A stretch of 64,000 bases of DNA from Oscillospiraceae bacterium (GTDB lineage Bacteria; Bacillota; Clostridia; Oscillospirales; Ruminococcaceae). A program made the position numbers and the translations under genes. The DNA is taken from the NCBI GenBank assembly GCA_016296505.1, contig JAEDJD010000006.1, positions 1 through 64,000 on the forward strand. The letters are read 5' to 3'. Of the stretch, positions 44,476 to 52,707 are shown in pieces. The first letter of the stretch is position 1. Each line of letters begins with the position of its first letter. A model generated the notes under the pieces. The model did not search any database. It worked only from the letters and a program-made list of their open reading frames with translations, and was not told where the DNA came from.

Positions 44476-44688
44476 ATGGCGATTATTTTACGGCTTGACC
44501 GCGTTATGGCGGACAGAAAAATGAGTCTCAACGAACTGAGCGAAAAGGTCGGCGTCAGCAACGTCAATCTCTCCAAGCTCAAAACCGGAAAGGTCAGCGC
44601 AATCCGCTTTTCTACGCTCAATGCAATCTGCCTTGCTCTGCACTGCCAACCGGGCGATATTCTGGAATTTGTAGAAGATCCGGAATAA
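44476..44688 (+). CDS. small XRE/YozG-family HTH regulator
   Basis: A 70-residue protein consisting of little more than one helix-turn-helix: ILRLDRVMADRKMSLNELSEKVGVSNVNLSKLKTG, then IRFSTLNAICLALHCQPGDILEFV. This is the YozG type of XRE regulator. ATG 44476 sits after GTGAGGTG; GTG 44464 overlaps the previous stop and has no site of its own. Probably represses the module through the inverted repeat at 43298-43337. Confidence 0.9.
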   Translation: MAIILRLDRVMADRKMSLNELSEKVGVSNVNLSKLKTGKVSAIRFSTLNAICLALHCQPGDILEFVEDPE

Positions 44689-44747
44689 TTCCCCTATGCT
44701 TCATATGACCGCAAATGCACAAAAGCGTTACCACGGATATTCTGGAA

Positions 44748-44780
44748 CGGCAGGGACCTGAATCAGCTCCCTGCCGCTTT
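44748..44780. terminator. terminator between convergent HTH and cyclophilin genes
   Basis: Perfect 9-bp stem CGGCAGGGA / TCCCTGCCG, 11-base loop, followed on the plus strand by CTTTTCTTATTTC. Confidence 0.85.
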
Positions 44781-44782
44781 TC

Positions 44783-45427
44783 TTATTTCTCCGGCAGAAA
44801 ATCCTTCATCGTGACCAGAACGCGGTCGTGTCCTTCGGAATCCTGCGCATACATTTCGACCTTCTCCATCGCAATCGGCGTATTCGGACTGGAAAGCTCT
44901 CCGGTTGCGGAATAGGAACGCTCCACCTGCAAGAAGCTATCGACAACCTCCATACCCTCTGTCACTTCACCAAATGCAGCATATTTTCCGTCCAGAAACT
45001 CCGCATTATCGTCGGTGTAGCAGATGAAGAACTGGCTCGAAGCACTGTTCGGATCGCCCGATCTTGCCATAGAAACGATTCCGCGCGTATGCGAAAGCGT
45101 ATTATCCACGCCGTTTGACTGAAATTCGCCATGGATTGTGGTATCGCTGCCGCCCATACCGGTACCGGTCGGGTCGCCGCCCTGTGCCATAAAGCCCTCG
45201 ATCACGCGATGGAAAATGACGTCCGTATAGAAGCCGTCGTTCACCAGATCCTTGAAATTATCGCAGGTGATCGGCGCGTGTTCCGGATACAGCGTAATCA
45301 AAAACTGATTGTCCTCCAGCGGCGCCGCCTCCTGACTTTCCGCTGCCGGCTGATCGCCGCAGCCTGCCATTCCGGTCATCATCAGCATCACTGCCGCTGC
45401 CAGCAGTGCTCTTTTTCTGATTTTCAT
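44783..45427 (-). CDS. cyclophilin-type peptidyl-prolyl isomerase, lipoprotein
   Basis: A 214-residue secreted foldase. Signal peptide and lipobox MTGMAGC give lipid attachment at Cys23. The cyclophilin core follows: FKDLVNDGFYTDVIFHRVI, FMAQGGDPTGTG, GIVSMARSGDPNSASSQFFI, FGEVTEGMEVVDSF. The active-site Arg (FHRV), Phe and Gln residues are present. It should isomerise prolyl bonds in secreted proteins outside the membrane. It lies 62 bp after the BrxD-like gene with no terminator between, so it may be the last gene of the TerB/BrxD transcript by position only. Confidence 0.93.
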   Translation of the reverse strand: MKIRKRALLAAAVMLMMTGMAGCGDQPAAESQEAAPLEDNQFLITLYPEHAPITCDNFKDLVNDGFYTDVIFHRVIEGFMAQGGDPTGTGMGGSDTTIHGEFQSNGVDNTLSHTRGIVSMARSGDPNSASSQFFICYTDDNAEFLDGKYAAFGEVTEGMEVVDSFLQVERSYSATGELSSPNTPIAMEKVEMYAQDSEGHDRVLVTMKDFLPEK

Positions 45428-45489
45428 GATAAATAAACTCCTTTGGTTATGATAATATGGAAACGCGGTTTTCCGCGATTCTGGCTGAT

Positions 45490-46809
45490 TTATACGGTAA
45501 ACTCCGCATATTCGTCCGCGACAGATTCCTGTGCCTCCAAAGCCGTCTGCGCATAGGTGAAGCCGCCGTCGCCGCCGAGCAATCCGACAACCGTATTACC
45601 CGGATGCTGCTGCATAATATCCAGCACCTCGATAAAATCCCGAATGACCTCGCGCGGCGTCAGATGACTGTCCGCACCGATTCTGCCGTACTCGATCTTG
45701 ATAAATGCGTCCATATCCGCCGCGGTGACAATCTGCTGATAGCCATACAGCACCGCATGAATCTCCGCGAGCTTCTCGACCAATATCCGCATTTCCGCAT
45801 AACTGAGCGGCTCCAAGCGGATAATCGGCGCGTGCAGGTTATTCTGTCCGTCGCAGTATTTGCCGTCCATCAGACGGGAACGCAGCGCCTCATAGCTATA
45901 AATACCGCGCCGCGGATCCTCGACGCACTGCGGCGTCCCGCACATCACGATCCCGATATACTGCGCCTTTCCCTGCATCGTATCGTTAAACATTGTCAGA
46001 ATTTTCTCGTAGTTCTTTTCACGCGAAACGCTCTGCGGGATTTTATAGAGATTCACAAGCTCGTCGATCAGGACGATCAAGCCCTGATATCCGGCCTGTT
46101 TCAAGAACATCGCAAACAGTTTGATGTACTCGTACCAGTCGTCGTCACGGATACAGACGCTCACGCCAAGCTCATGCTTCGCTTCCGTTTTGGTCTGATA
46201 TTCGCCGCGAAACCATTTGATGACCTTTGCCTTTGTCTCCGCGTCGTCACCTACAAAGGATTGATAGTACAAACGCAGCAGCGTGGCAAAATCAAAGCCG
46301 TGAACCAATCCGCTCAGCGTATCGACCATCTGGAAAATCTGCTTTTCGACCTGCTTATGGAATTCCGGATCGGTCAGCTCCAGACCGCTTTCCGCCGCAA
46401 CATTTGTCCGAATCCCGTTGATCCAGCGGTCGAGAATCAGCGAAAGCGCGCCGCCGTCCGGCTTGGTTTTCGTAGAGAGATTCTGCATCAGTTCCTTATA
46501 TGTCGCAAGACCCTGCCCGTTTGCACCCAGCAACCGGCGCTCCGGCGAGAGATCGGCGTCACAGACTGCGAATCCTCTGTCCATCGCGTAATTGCGGATC
46601 GTTTGCAGCAGGAAGCTCTTACCGCTGCCGTATTTTCCGCTGATAAACCGGAACGAAGCACCGCCGTCCGCCATGACCTCGATATCATGCAGGAGCGCTT
46701 CGATCTCCTTTTCTCTGCCGACTGCGATATATTGCAGTCCGATCCGCGGCACTACGCCGCCCTGCAGCGCATGAATCAACGCGCCCGCCATTCGTTTCGG
46801 AATATTCAT
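45490..46809 (-). CDS. BrxD-like ATP-binding protein (DUF2791)
   Basis: A 439-residue AAA-type ATPase. Walker A SGKYGSGKS (57-65) is followed by the family motif SPERRLLGANGQGLATYKEL (88-106); Walker B is LIVLIDE (Asp249-Glu250), with ELVNLYKIP next to it. VMCGTPQCVEDPRRGIYSYEALRSRL is a further family block. This matches the DUF2791/BREX ATP-binding family (BrxD), a component of type 2 BREX phage defence. The gene's ATG overlaps the stop of the TerB gene (ATGA), so both products are made together. No BREX methylase (PglX) or phosphatase (PglZ) in the window. Confidence 0.87.
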   Translation of the reverse strand: MNIPKRMAGALIHALQGGVVPRIGLQYIAVGREKEIEALLHDIEVMADGGASFRFISGKYGSGKSFLLQTIRNYAMDRGFAVCDADLSPERRLLGANGQGLATYKELMQNLSTKTKPDGGALSLILDRWINGIRTNVAAESGLELTDPEFHKQVEKQIFQMVDTLSGLVHGFDFATLLRLYYQSFVGDDAETKAKVIKWFRGEYQTKTEAKHELGVSVCIRDDDWYEYIKLFAMFLKQAGYQGLIVLIDELVNLYKIPQSVSREKNYEKILTMFNDTMQGKAQYIGIVMCGTPQCVEDPRRGIYSYEALRSRLMDGKYCDGQNNLHAPIIRLEPLSYAEMRILVEKLAEIHAVLYGYQQIVTAADMDAFIKIEYGRIGADSHLTPREVIRDFIEVLDIMQQHPGNTVVGLLGGDGGFTYAQTALEAQESVADEYAEFTV

Positions 46810-48431
46810 GTTTCCAGCATTCCTTTCACATCATCCAGATAATCCGCAATCAGCACCGGCGTTTCATCATCCTGCATTTCGATGATCGTATCGCCAAAGC
46901 TGTCGTATAGATTTTCGTTGATCTCGTCCACCAGCACGGAGATCATCTGTCCGGCGTCTATCAACGGCTGATAGGATTCGCCTGTTACCAGACAGATCAG
47001 CAATGCCATTGCCGGTTTGCTCAGCGGCAGATCTGGAATCTCGCTGTCGTCCGCTTCCTCGTCATCGTCGATCGGTTCCGGCACGGCAGCAGCCGCAGAC
47101 GGTTCTGGTTCTTCGTCCTCCGGCAGCGTGAGCATATCGGTCGTATGCGCGGCAGCCTTGCGGATTTCGGCAAGCTCCGCTTCATTGAGCGTAATCACCG
47201 GCGCGTTTTTCCGTTCCTGCTCGACAAACCATGCGTCTATCGTCTGTCGGATGATTTCGGCATCGCCCTCCGGCAGCTCGCCTGCCTTCAGCTTATTCTT
47301 AAATTTCAGTTTTTCGCGCAGAAACGAGTCAAAGGTTCGCAGCAATGCGCCGACTCGATCCGTATGCGGTGCGGAGCAGAATTTCTCAGTCACCCACTGT
47401 CCCTTGCAGCAGTGATAGACGCAGAGCGGAGACAGTCGATAGCTGCCGTCCTTCTGCGGTGTCCGGTAACAGAACATCGCGCCCTCAAACATGATATGCT
47501 GTTCTCGTTTCTGTTCGCCGAGCAGATATGCGGAAAATGACAGCCCTTTCTGCTCCGCATAATACGTCAGCATTGCCTGATAGACCGCCTTGAGCAATTC
47601 AGCGACCTTTTGTTTTTCGGCAAGATATAGCTTTGAATCCTTGATATGATACTTGGAAAGCTGATTGAGCGCAAGCAGCAATTCCTCTGCCGTATGCGCG
47701 CTATGCCGCAGAACGGTAATGGCTGCCGCCTCTTTCTCGTAATCCAGACGATATGGCAGACGATAATATGCAGCAAAATCGGGTGTCCAGCGCAGCAGCG
47801 ATTTTTTCACAGCTGGGAATTGTTCGCCGTAATCGCGCAGCAGATTACCGAGCGCGTCATATGCCTGTTCAGCGGTCGGAAATCCGATCAGATTCAGAAT
47901 CTCATAAGCATAGAGCAGAAGAAACGCGTTCTGTGCAGGAGGCAGCGCGCCCTGCCGATAACGCGTGCGCCATGTGAAATACGCGCGCAGCTCGTGATCT
48001 TTCATATTATAATACATCGGAATCGACCTGTCGCACTGCACAGATTCCGGATAATCGTCGGTATACTGCTCCATAAATATGCCCTGCTGATAGAACAGGT
48101 TCTCTATAGAACGCGTCCCGTCGAGATTGTTGTAGCCGGAGAGCGTACGCATCTGACGAAGCTGCTGCGGCACAGGCGTAAACGCTGCGAATGGATTGGA
48201 CAGGATCGCCTGATCGGTATAGACCGTTGCCGAATGCGAGGTCGTGCGAGATTTTTTTCGTCTGGCGGACTGGGCAGCCGGTTTTTTAACAGCAGAGGCA
48301 GTTTTTTTGGACGATGTTTTTCTTCTGCTGCCGGACGCGGACTTTTTCGGCTTGGACGCAGGAACGATCTCATCCAGATACGCCTTGCCTGCCTCGCGCA
48401 ACAGCCTTTCCAGTACGTTCATCAATCCCAT
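46806..48431 (-). CDS. TerB-domain protein (TerB_N/TerB_C-like)
   Basis: A 541-residue cytoplasmic protein. After a short helix, residues about 22-60 form a Lys/Arg/Ser/Ala-rich basic linker (KPKKSASGSRRKTSSKK) suited for nucleic-acid contact. Residues about 85-270 match the TerB N-terminal domain (RSIPMYYNMKDHELRAYFTW, AFLLLYAYEILNLIG). The acidic C-terminal part (about 330-541, with EDEEPEP) fits TerB_C. Such proteins are found next to DUF2791 ATPases and Lhr-like helicases and are suspected defence genes. Start 48431 follows GGAGAGAGG; an upstream extension to 48749 crosses promoter and terminator and is rejected. Confidence 0.82.
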   Translation of the reverse strand: MGLMNVLERLLREAGKAYLDEIVPASKPKKSASGSRRKTSSKKTASAVKKPAAQSARRKKSRTTSHSATVYTDQAILSNPFAAFTPVPQQLRQMRTLSGYNNLDGTRSIENLFYQQGIFMEQYTDDYPESVQCDRSIPMYYNMKDHELRAYFTWRTRYRQGALPPAQNAFLLLYAYEILNLIGFPTAEQAYDALGNLLRDYGEQFPAVKKSLLRWTPDFAAYYRLPYRLDYEKEAAAITVLRHSAHTAEELLLALNQLSKYHIKDSKLYLAEKQKVAELLKAVYQAMLTYYAEQKGLSFSAYLLGEQKREQHIMFEGAMFCYRTPQKDGSYRLSPLCVYHCCKGQWVTEKFCSAPHTDRVGALLRTFDSFLREKLKFKNKLKAGELPEGDAEIIRQTIDAWFVEQERKNAPVITLNEAELAEIRKAAAHTTDMLTLPEDEEPEPSAAAAVPEPIDDDEEADDSEIPDLPLSKPAMALLICLVTGESYQPLIDAGQMISVLVDEINENLYDSFGDTIIEMQDDETPVLIADYLDDVKGMLET

Positions 48432-48468
48432 TACAGCCCTCTCTCCTTTCTCGACGCAATTCAATATT

Positions 48469-48497
48469 ATTATAACATATAATGCTATGAAATGCAA
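48469..48497 (-). promoter_or_regulatory. promoter of the TerB/BrxD-like operon with tandem ATGCAATG
   Basis: Minus strand TTGCAT (48497-48492), 17-bp spacer, TATAAT (48474-48469). On the plus strand ATGCAATG occurs twice in tandem (48492-48508), covering the -35, and may be a regulator site. Confidence 0.75.
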
Positions 48498-48540
48498 TGA
48501 ATGCAATGTGAAAATTCTGCGGAATTCCCTGACATAAGCA

Positions 48541-48575
48541 TAAAAACAGAGGATTTGCCGCACGGACAAATCCTC
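48541..48575 (-). terminator. intrinsic terminator after the DIP1984 gene
   Basis: Perfect 9-bp stem GAGGATTTG / CAAATCCTC with a 9-base loop, then TGTTTTTATG on the minus strand. It insulates the TerB operon from upstream genes. The rest of 48432-48756 shows only the promoter. Confidence 0.85.
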
Positions 48576-48756
48576 GACAATTTCAGTACCCCGTTCCCAC
48601 CCGGATTTCACCGACAGCAGGTGATAAATATGCAAAATACGATGTGCCGCAGTGCAGTATGCAATATGCGTTGTCACGGTCTTGAAAGCCTTTCGGCGCG
48701 CGGACTCAAACTCAGCCGCAGAGCTGCTGTCCACCTGAAACCCTGCCAAAATCTTC

Positions 48757-49221
48757 TCAGTTTTCGTCCATCAGAAGCTCAGTTGTCCAGTTCAATTCCT
48801 GAAGCCGTTCCTCTGTCAGACGAATTTCTTTCGCAACAGCGTCCAGATCCTTTTGCAGTTCCCGTACATTGACTGCGCTTTCCATACGGATCTCAGTCTT
48901 GGAATAGCGCGGCGCAAGCGTACTCGCTTCATCGAGAAAACCGCGTAAAATCCGCGATTTTTGCAGAAGCGCGTCCCGACGCGAAATCATTTCGGTAATC
49001 GTTTTGCCATCACTGACCGTCAGCGCGTTGGTGAGATTGATCTGCGTAACGAGTTGTTCCAGCGCAGCGATCGCGGTATCCAGTGCAGCAAGCAGCTCAG
49101 CGGGCGCTTCGGCAGGCTGTTCGCCCTCCTGCACACGCGCATTGTTATTGAGTCTGATTTGCAGTTCGCCGATCTGCGTCTGCAATTCAGCACGGCGCAT
49201 CAGCGCAGCAGCAAGCTTCAT
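48757..49221 (-). CDS. DIP1984 family coiled-coil protein
   Basis: A 154-residue, almost entirely helical protein: MKLAAALMRRAELQTQIGEL, NARVQEGE, LEQLVTQINLTN, and a C-terminal LDAVAKEIRLTEERLQELNW. These are the signatures of the DIP1984 family (coiled-coil hairpin, unknown function). It starts 15 bases after the DUF4317 gene, so the pair shares a transcript. Length agrees with the family. Confidence 0.85.
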   Translation of the reverse strand: MKLAAALMRRAELQTQIGELQIRLNNNARVQEGEQPAEAPAELLAALDTAIAALEQLVTQINLTNALTVSDGKTITEMISRRDALLQKSRILRGFLDEASTLAPRYSKTEIRMESAVNVRELQKDLDAVAKEIRLTEERLQELNWTTELLMDEN

Positions 49222-49236
49222 AGCATACTCCTTTCA

Positions 49237-50406
49237 TCATGCGTCCCACGGTGCCGGAGAATCCGGATCCAGCACGCCGGGAACCCTCAGATCATAGCCA
49301 TTGACCTCGATCATCGCGTCATCAAGTTCGATGATCATGCAGTGCCGACCGTTAATCTTATCGAGCCTTACCTTATCCTTCGCCTGATTTTTGACGTTCA
49401 CAATAATTTCAGGCGTTTTGATGACGGTCTTTGCGGAAACCAGACGCTCCGGCTTGAGCGAGGTTTCAACGTGCTCCTGAAAGACTTTTTCCGTATCGAC
49501 GAGCTTTTCCTCTGGCACGCCAGCCTCGGAGAGCATTCTGTGCAGAATGCGACCGGTCACCTCAGTCGGGGAATCGTCGGTCTTATTTTTCGCAACAAGT
49601 TCAGTCAGCTTTTCATTAACGGTGGTTACGGTTTCATAGGTCAGATCGTCGCCGAGCAGCGTGCCGAGCACCTGCTTCATATCTGCCTGATCTTCCTCCA
49701 CAGTTGTCTCGACATCGCATTCAAGGAACGATTCTATGAGGTTTTCATTCGGCGTATTCGGCGTTTTCGTGTAGTAGAGGACATGGTGGACATCGGTTGC
49801 GCGATCTGAAAATACCGGATAAAAGAAGCCGTCTGCCGGAGATTTGCTGATAACAGCATTCGGATTTTCCTGCCGCAAAATCTCGTCGTCCGTCTGATTA
49901 TAGACCAGAACGCCCTCTGTTTTGGCGATCGGACAGAGCGCCGCGACCAGATACCGGAATACCTGATCGGTAAAATCGGTTTCCAGCTCGTCCATTTTAT
50001 TTTTACGCGGCGGATTATACTGGCAGTAAGCCAGAAGCACGGCATAGGGCGCGTCGGAATCAACCTTTTCGGCAAGGTCGCCGAGGAATGACAGCGCAAC
50101 ATCCTCCTGCTTCAATTCGGATTGCAGCAAGCCGGCAAGACGCGTCTGCGCGCCGTCCTCGCCGTACGCGTGCTCACGGAACGGCAGTTCCGAGCTTTGC
50201 TTGCCGAGATTGACGTTCAGCACCTTTTTCATAGCTTCGTAGAGGATCTGGCTTTCCGGCGAAGGAATACTCGCGGCGCTCCGGATATTGACGCCGCGCA
50301 CATTCCGCTGCGTATCCACAAACGCGGTCAATACGCGCTCCATCGTAAAATATTTGGCTTCCGGATTAAAATGATTCCGGATCTCATTGAGTTCTTTACG
50401 GTTCAT
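49237..50406 (-). CDS. DUF4317 family protein
   Basis: A 389-residue soluble protein with the DUF4317 pattern: N-terminal MNRKELNEIRNHF, then CQYNPPRKNKMDE near 130, ATDVHHVLYYTKTPN near 220, and a C-terminal IIELDDAMIEVNGYDL. Common in Clostridia and of unknown function. No signal peptide. It precedes the DIP1984 gene. Confidence 0.85.
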   Translation of the reverse strand: MNRKELNEIRNHFNPEAKYFTMERVLTAFVDTQRNVRGVNIRSAASIPSPESQILYEAMKKVLNVNLGKQSSELPFREHAYGEDGAQTRLAGLLQSELKQEDVALSFLGDLAEKVDSDAPYAVLLAYCQYNPPRKNKMDELETDFTDQVFRYLVAALCPIAKTEGVLVYNQTDDEILRQENPNAVISKSPADGFFYPVFSDRATDVHHVLYYTKTPNTPNENLIESFLECDVETTVEEDQADMKQVLGTLLGDDLTYETVTTVNEKLTELVAKNKTDDSPTEVTGRILHRMLSEAGVPEEKLVDTEKVFQEHVETSLKPERLVSAKTVIKTPEIIVNVKNQAKDKVRLDKINGRHCMIIELDDAMIEVNGYDLRVPGVLDPDSPAPWDA

Positions 50407-50504
50407 TGTATTGTCTCCTGTTATCTATCGGCGTATCGCCAGCGCAGGCTGAAAACGATACCGCGCGATTATCAGTACCCGCGGCGCAAATCGGACGCCG
50501 CATA

Positions 50505-50539
50505 CAAAAATGGCAGCCGCCGGAGAAAGTCCGACGGCT
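50505..50539 (-). terminator. intrinsic terminator after the DUF1858 gene
   Basis: Minus strand stem AGCCGTCGGA / TCCGGCGGCT (one mismatch), 5-base loop, then GCCATTTTTG. Confidence 0.75.
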
Positions 50540-50548
50540 CATTTGTCA

Positions 50549-50746
50549 TCATTTTGCGAAATGTGCCTGAAGCTTTGCAACAAGCTCGTCCGCATTTACG
50601 CCGTGAACGGCGCAGGCGTCTGCAACCGATTCGCCGCGGGAAGCCGGACATCCAAGACAATGCATTCCCATTTCGAGGAAAAACGGCGCAGTAGAGGGAT
50701 CGGCGTCCAGAATATCGCCGATCACGGTATCCTTTGTAATTTCCAT
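50549..50746 (-). CDS. DUF1858 domain protein (hybrid-cluster-associated redox disulfide type)
   Basis: A 65-residue protein covering exactly one DUF1858/ScdA_N-like domain: TVIGDILDADPSTAPFFLEM, then GMHCLGCPASRG with the conserved Cys-x2-Cys pair, and SVADACAVHGVNADELVAKL. Small members are thought to act in redox or Fe-S/nitrosative stress handling. It lies between the DUF4317 gene and a zinc-ribbon gene, with its own terminator. Confidence 0.93.
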   Translation of the reverse strand: MEITKDTVIGDILDADPSTAPFFLEMGMHCLGCPASRGESVADACAVHGVNADELVAKLQAHFAK

Positions 50747-50802
50747 TGGAATCTTCCTTTCAAATTAAGAGGGCGCAGCCAAGCCGCGCCCTGCATTTTT
50801 CA

Positions 50803-51081
50803 TTACTGCTGATTCTTGAGCTGTGCGTAGCACTCGCTGCAATAAACAGGGCGATCCTCACGCGGACGGAACGGAACCTGTGCTTCCTTGCCGCAGTTTG
50901 CGCAAGTAGCAGCAAAATATTCGCGCTCGGTCTTACCGGCATTCTTTCTTGCGTCACGGCAAGTCTTGCACTTCTTCGGATCGTTTGCAAAGCCTTTCTC
51001 AGCATAAAACTCCTGCTCGCCGGCGGTGAATACGAACTCCTGTCCGCACTCGTTGCATACTAAGGTTCTGTCTTCGTACAT
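50803..51081 (-). CDS. small zinc-ribbon protein
   Basis: A 92-residue protein with four Cys-x2-Cys knuckles: CNECGQEF (9-12), CKTC (38-41), CANCGKE (60-63) and CSECY (81-84). The first two match the probable zinc-ribbon family zf-trcl, and the second pair a CxxC-x17-CxxC zinc finger. Such proteins bind zinc and possibly nucleic acid; function unknown. The 210 bases between it and the sigma factor gene hold nothing I recognise. Confidence 0.88.
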   Translation of the reverse strand: MYEDRTLVCNECGQEFVFTAGEQEFYAEKGFANDPKKCKTCRDARKNAGKTEREYFAATCANCGKEAQVPFRPREDRPVYCSECYAQLKNQQ

Positions 51082-51292
51082 TTGAATTATCCTCGATTCT
51101 TGAAATTTGGACCTCGACGGAATACCCCATCACTGTTGCTCATGTACCGCCTGCGGCGATGCTCTGAAGCGAAATCGGGTTGCAGGTGAAATAACTTGCA
51201 CGCGCTGGAAGAAATGCTGCCGGGTCATAAAATAGAGAGAAGATAGCCCGCTTCTCATTTCGGGAACAGTCAGCCGGACTGCACGGAGCTGC

Positions 51293-51928
51293 TCACTCCT
51301 GTTCTGCAGAGCTGGCAGCCGCCGTAAACATTTTGCTCCATACGGCGCGGAGCTTGCGTCTTGCACGCTGAATCGCGTTATCAACGCTTTTGGACGGGAT
51401 ATCCAGCTTTTGCGCGATTTCCTCATAAGAATAACCGCTGACGGAAAGCCAGAATACCTCCTGTTCCTGTTTGCTGAGGACGTCTGCCAGCATCGCATAA
51501 AGCTCGGAAACACGTTCTTTTTCAAAGAACGCCTGTTCCGGCGTATCGCCGTTATCCGCCAAAATATCGCGAATTGAATTCTCCGGATCATCCAGAGAAA
51601 TATCCGCAGAACCGGCTGGACGGGATACGGTTCGCTCCATTCTTGAAACGCTGGACATCCGATTCCGGATGCAGACGACCGCATAGGTACGAAATCCTGC
51701 GTTTTTCCCTTGTACAAAGGATGTCGCAGCAGCAAGCAATCCAAGCATACCCTCCTGCGCATAGTCCTCGGCGTCCGCCGGATTTCCGGCAAACGACCGC
51801 GCCATACTGACGATCGTTGAACGATATCGTTCCAGAAGAATCTCGAACGCCTGCGGCGCGTCCGCACAAAGACTGACCAGCGCTTCATCCGGCATAGAGA
51901 AAAGACTGTCAACTGAGAACGTGCTCAT
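51293..51928 (-). CDS. sigH: SigH-like sigma-70 family RNA polymerase sigma factor
   Basis: A 211-residue sigma factor. Region 2 (about 30-100): FEILLERYRSTIVSMARSF, AEDYAQEGMLGLLAAATSF, FRTYAVVCIRNRM. Region 4 (about 145-205): LSKQEQEVFWLSVSGYSYEEIAQKLDI, then KSVDNAIQRARRKLRAVW. These fit Firmicutes SigH (Spo0H), which drives competence/early-sporulation genes, and its non-sporulating homologues. ATG 51928 follows GAGGAGG. A start at 51979 is rejected for lack of a site. Confidence 0.88.
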   Translation of the reverse strand: MSTFSVDSLFSMPDEALVSLCADAPQAFEILLERYRSTIVSMARSFAGNPADAEDYAQEGMLGLLAAATSFVQGKNAGFRTYAVVCIRNRMSSVSRMERTVSRPAGSADISLDDPENSIRDILADNGDTPEQAFFEKERVSELYAMLADVLSKQEQEVFWLSVSGYSYEEIAQKLDIPSKSVDNAIQRARRKLRAVWSKMFTAAASSAEQE

Positions 51929-52034
51929 GCAGAAAAGCCTCCTCACACAGAACAAGCACCGATGCGCATTCTGCCGCACCTGTCAGATCCGCAGCATACG
52001 CAGAACCGTACACCGCAGAAATTGACCTAGTATA

Positions 52035-52063
52035 ATGATAACCGAAAGCCGCCGATTTGTCAA
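52035..52063 (-). promoter_or_regulatory. promoter of the SigH-like gene
   Basis: Minus strand TTGACA (52063-52058), 17-bp spacer, TATCAT (52040-52035). A second -10-like TATACT follows directly. Confidence 0.7.
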
Positions 52064-52140
52064 GTATTTTTCAGCGCGATTTACTGAATACGGAAATATG
52101 AACAGCTTTCAACAAGATTATTTGACATTTCAAACAAATA

Positions 52141-52707
52141 TCAATCGACAGCAAATTGACTTCTGCCGTCACGGAACAGATTTCCGCCGTGAGAATCAAT
52201 CGCAACGAGCAGCGGAAAATCTTTCAGCACAAGGCGTTTGACGGACTCGCAGCCGAGGTCGTCATAGGCGATGACCTCGCATTCGGTAATATGTGCCGCC
52301 GCAAGCGCGCCTGCGCCGCCGACCGCACAAAAATACACCGCATGATTCCGCACAATGGCGTCGCAAACAGCCTGAGAACGCTCGCCCTTACCGATCATAC
52401 CGAGCAAACCAGCGTCGAGCAGTTCCGGCGCATAAGGGTCCATTCTGCCGGAAGTCGTAGGACCGCACGCACCGATCGGACGACCGGGCGGTGCAGCCGT
52501 TGGACCTGCATAATAGATCACAGCGTCCTGAAGCGGAAACGGAAGCGACTGCGTTCCATGCTCGCGCATTGCAGCGGTCAACCGTTTGTGCGCCGCGTCG
52601 CGCGAGGTATAAACGGTACCGGATAGCATCACACGATCACCGGCGTGCAGAAGCTGCTGCTCCCGCACCAATGCCGGCAATTCGCTTACATGACAAATAT
52701 ACTCCAT
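52141..52707 (-). CDS. class I fumarate/tartrate hydratase C-terminal (beta) subunit
   Basis: A 188-residue protein equal to the C-terminal Fe-S hydro-lyase domain: GDRVMLSGTVYTSRDAAHKRL, YYAGPTAAPPGRPIGACGPTTSGRMDPY, GMIGKGERS, and YFCAVGGAGALAA near the end. With an alpha subunit carrying the 4Fe-4S cluster it interconverts fumarate and malate. No alpha subunit gene is in the window; the upstream neighbour is a DivIVA-like gene whose stop overlaps this ATG by one base (TAATG). The alpha subunit must be elsewhere or absent. Confidence 0.92.
   Translation of the reverse strand: MEYICHVSELPALVREQQLLHAGDRVMLSGTVYTSRDAAHKRLTAAMREHGTQSLPFPLQDAVIYYAGPTAAPPGRPIGACGPTTSGRMDPYAPELLDAGLLGMIGKGERSQAVCDAIVRNHAVYFCAVGGAGALAAAHITECEVIAYDDLGCESVKRLVLKDFPLLVAIDSHGGNLFRDGRSQFAVD

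Noticed and set aside
51130..51912. 260-codon minus frame overlapping the sigma factor
   Set aside because: Out of frame with the recognisable sigma domains, Arg/Ser-rich, without a ribosome binding site.
49237..51928. Linking DUF4317, DIP1984, DUF1858 and zinc-ribbon genes to the TerB/BrxD-like cluster as one defence island
   Set aside because: A strong terminator (48541-48575) and a separate promoter (48469-48497) insulate the TerB operon, and these families look like common chromosomal genes of Clostridia.
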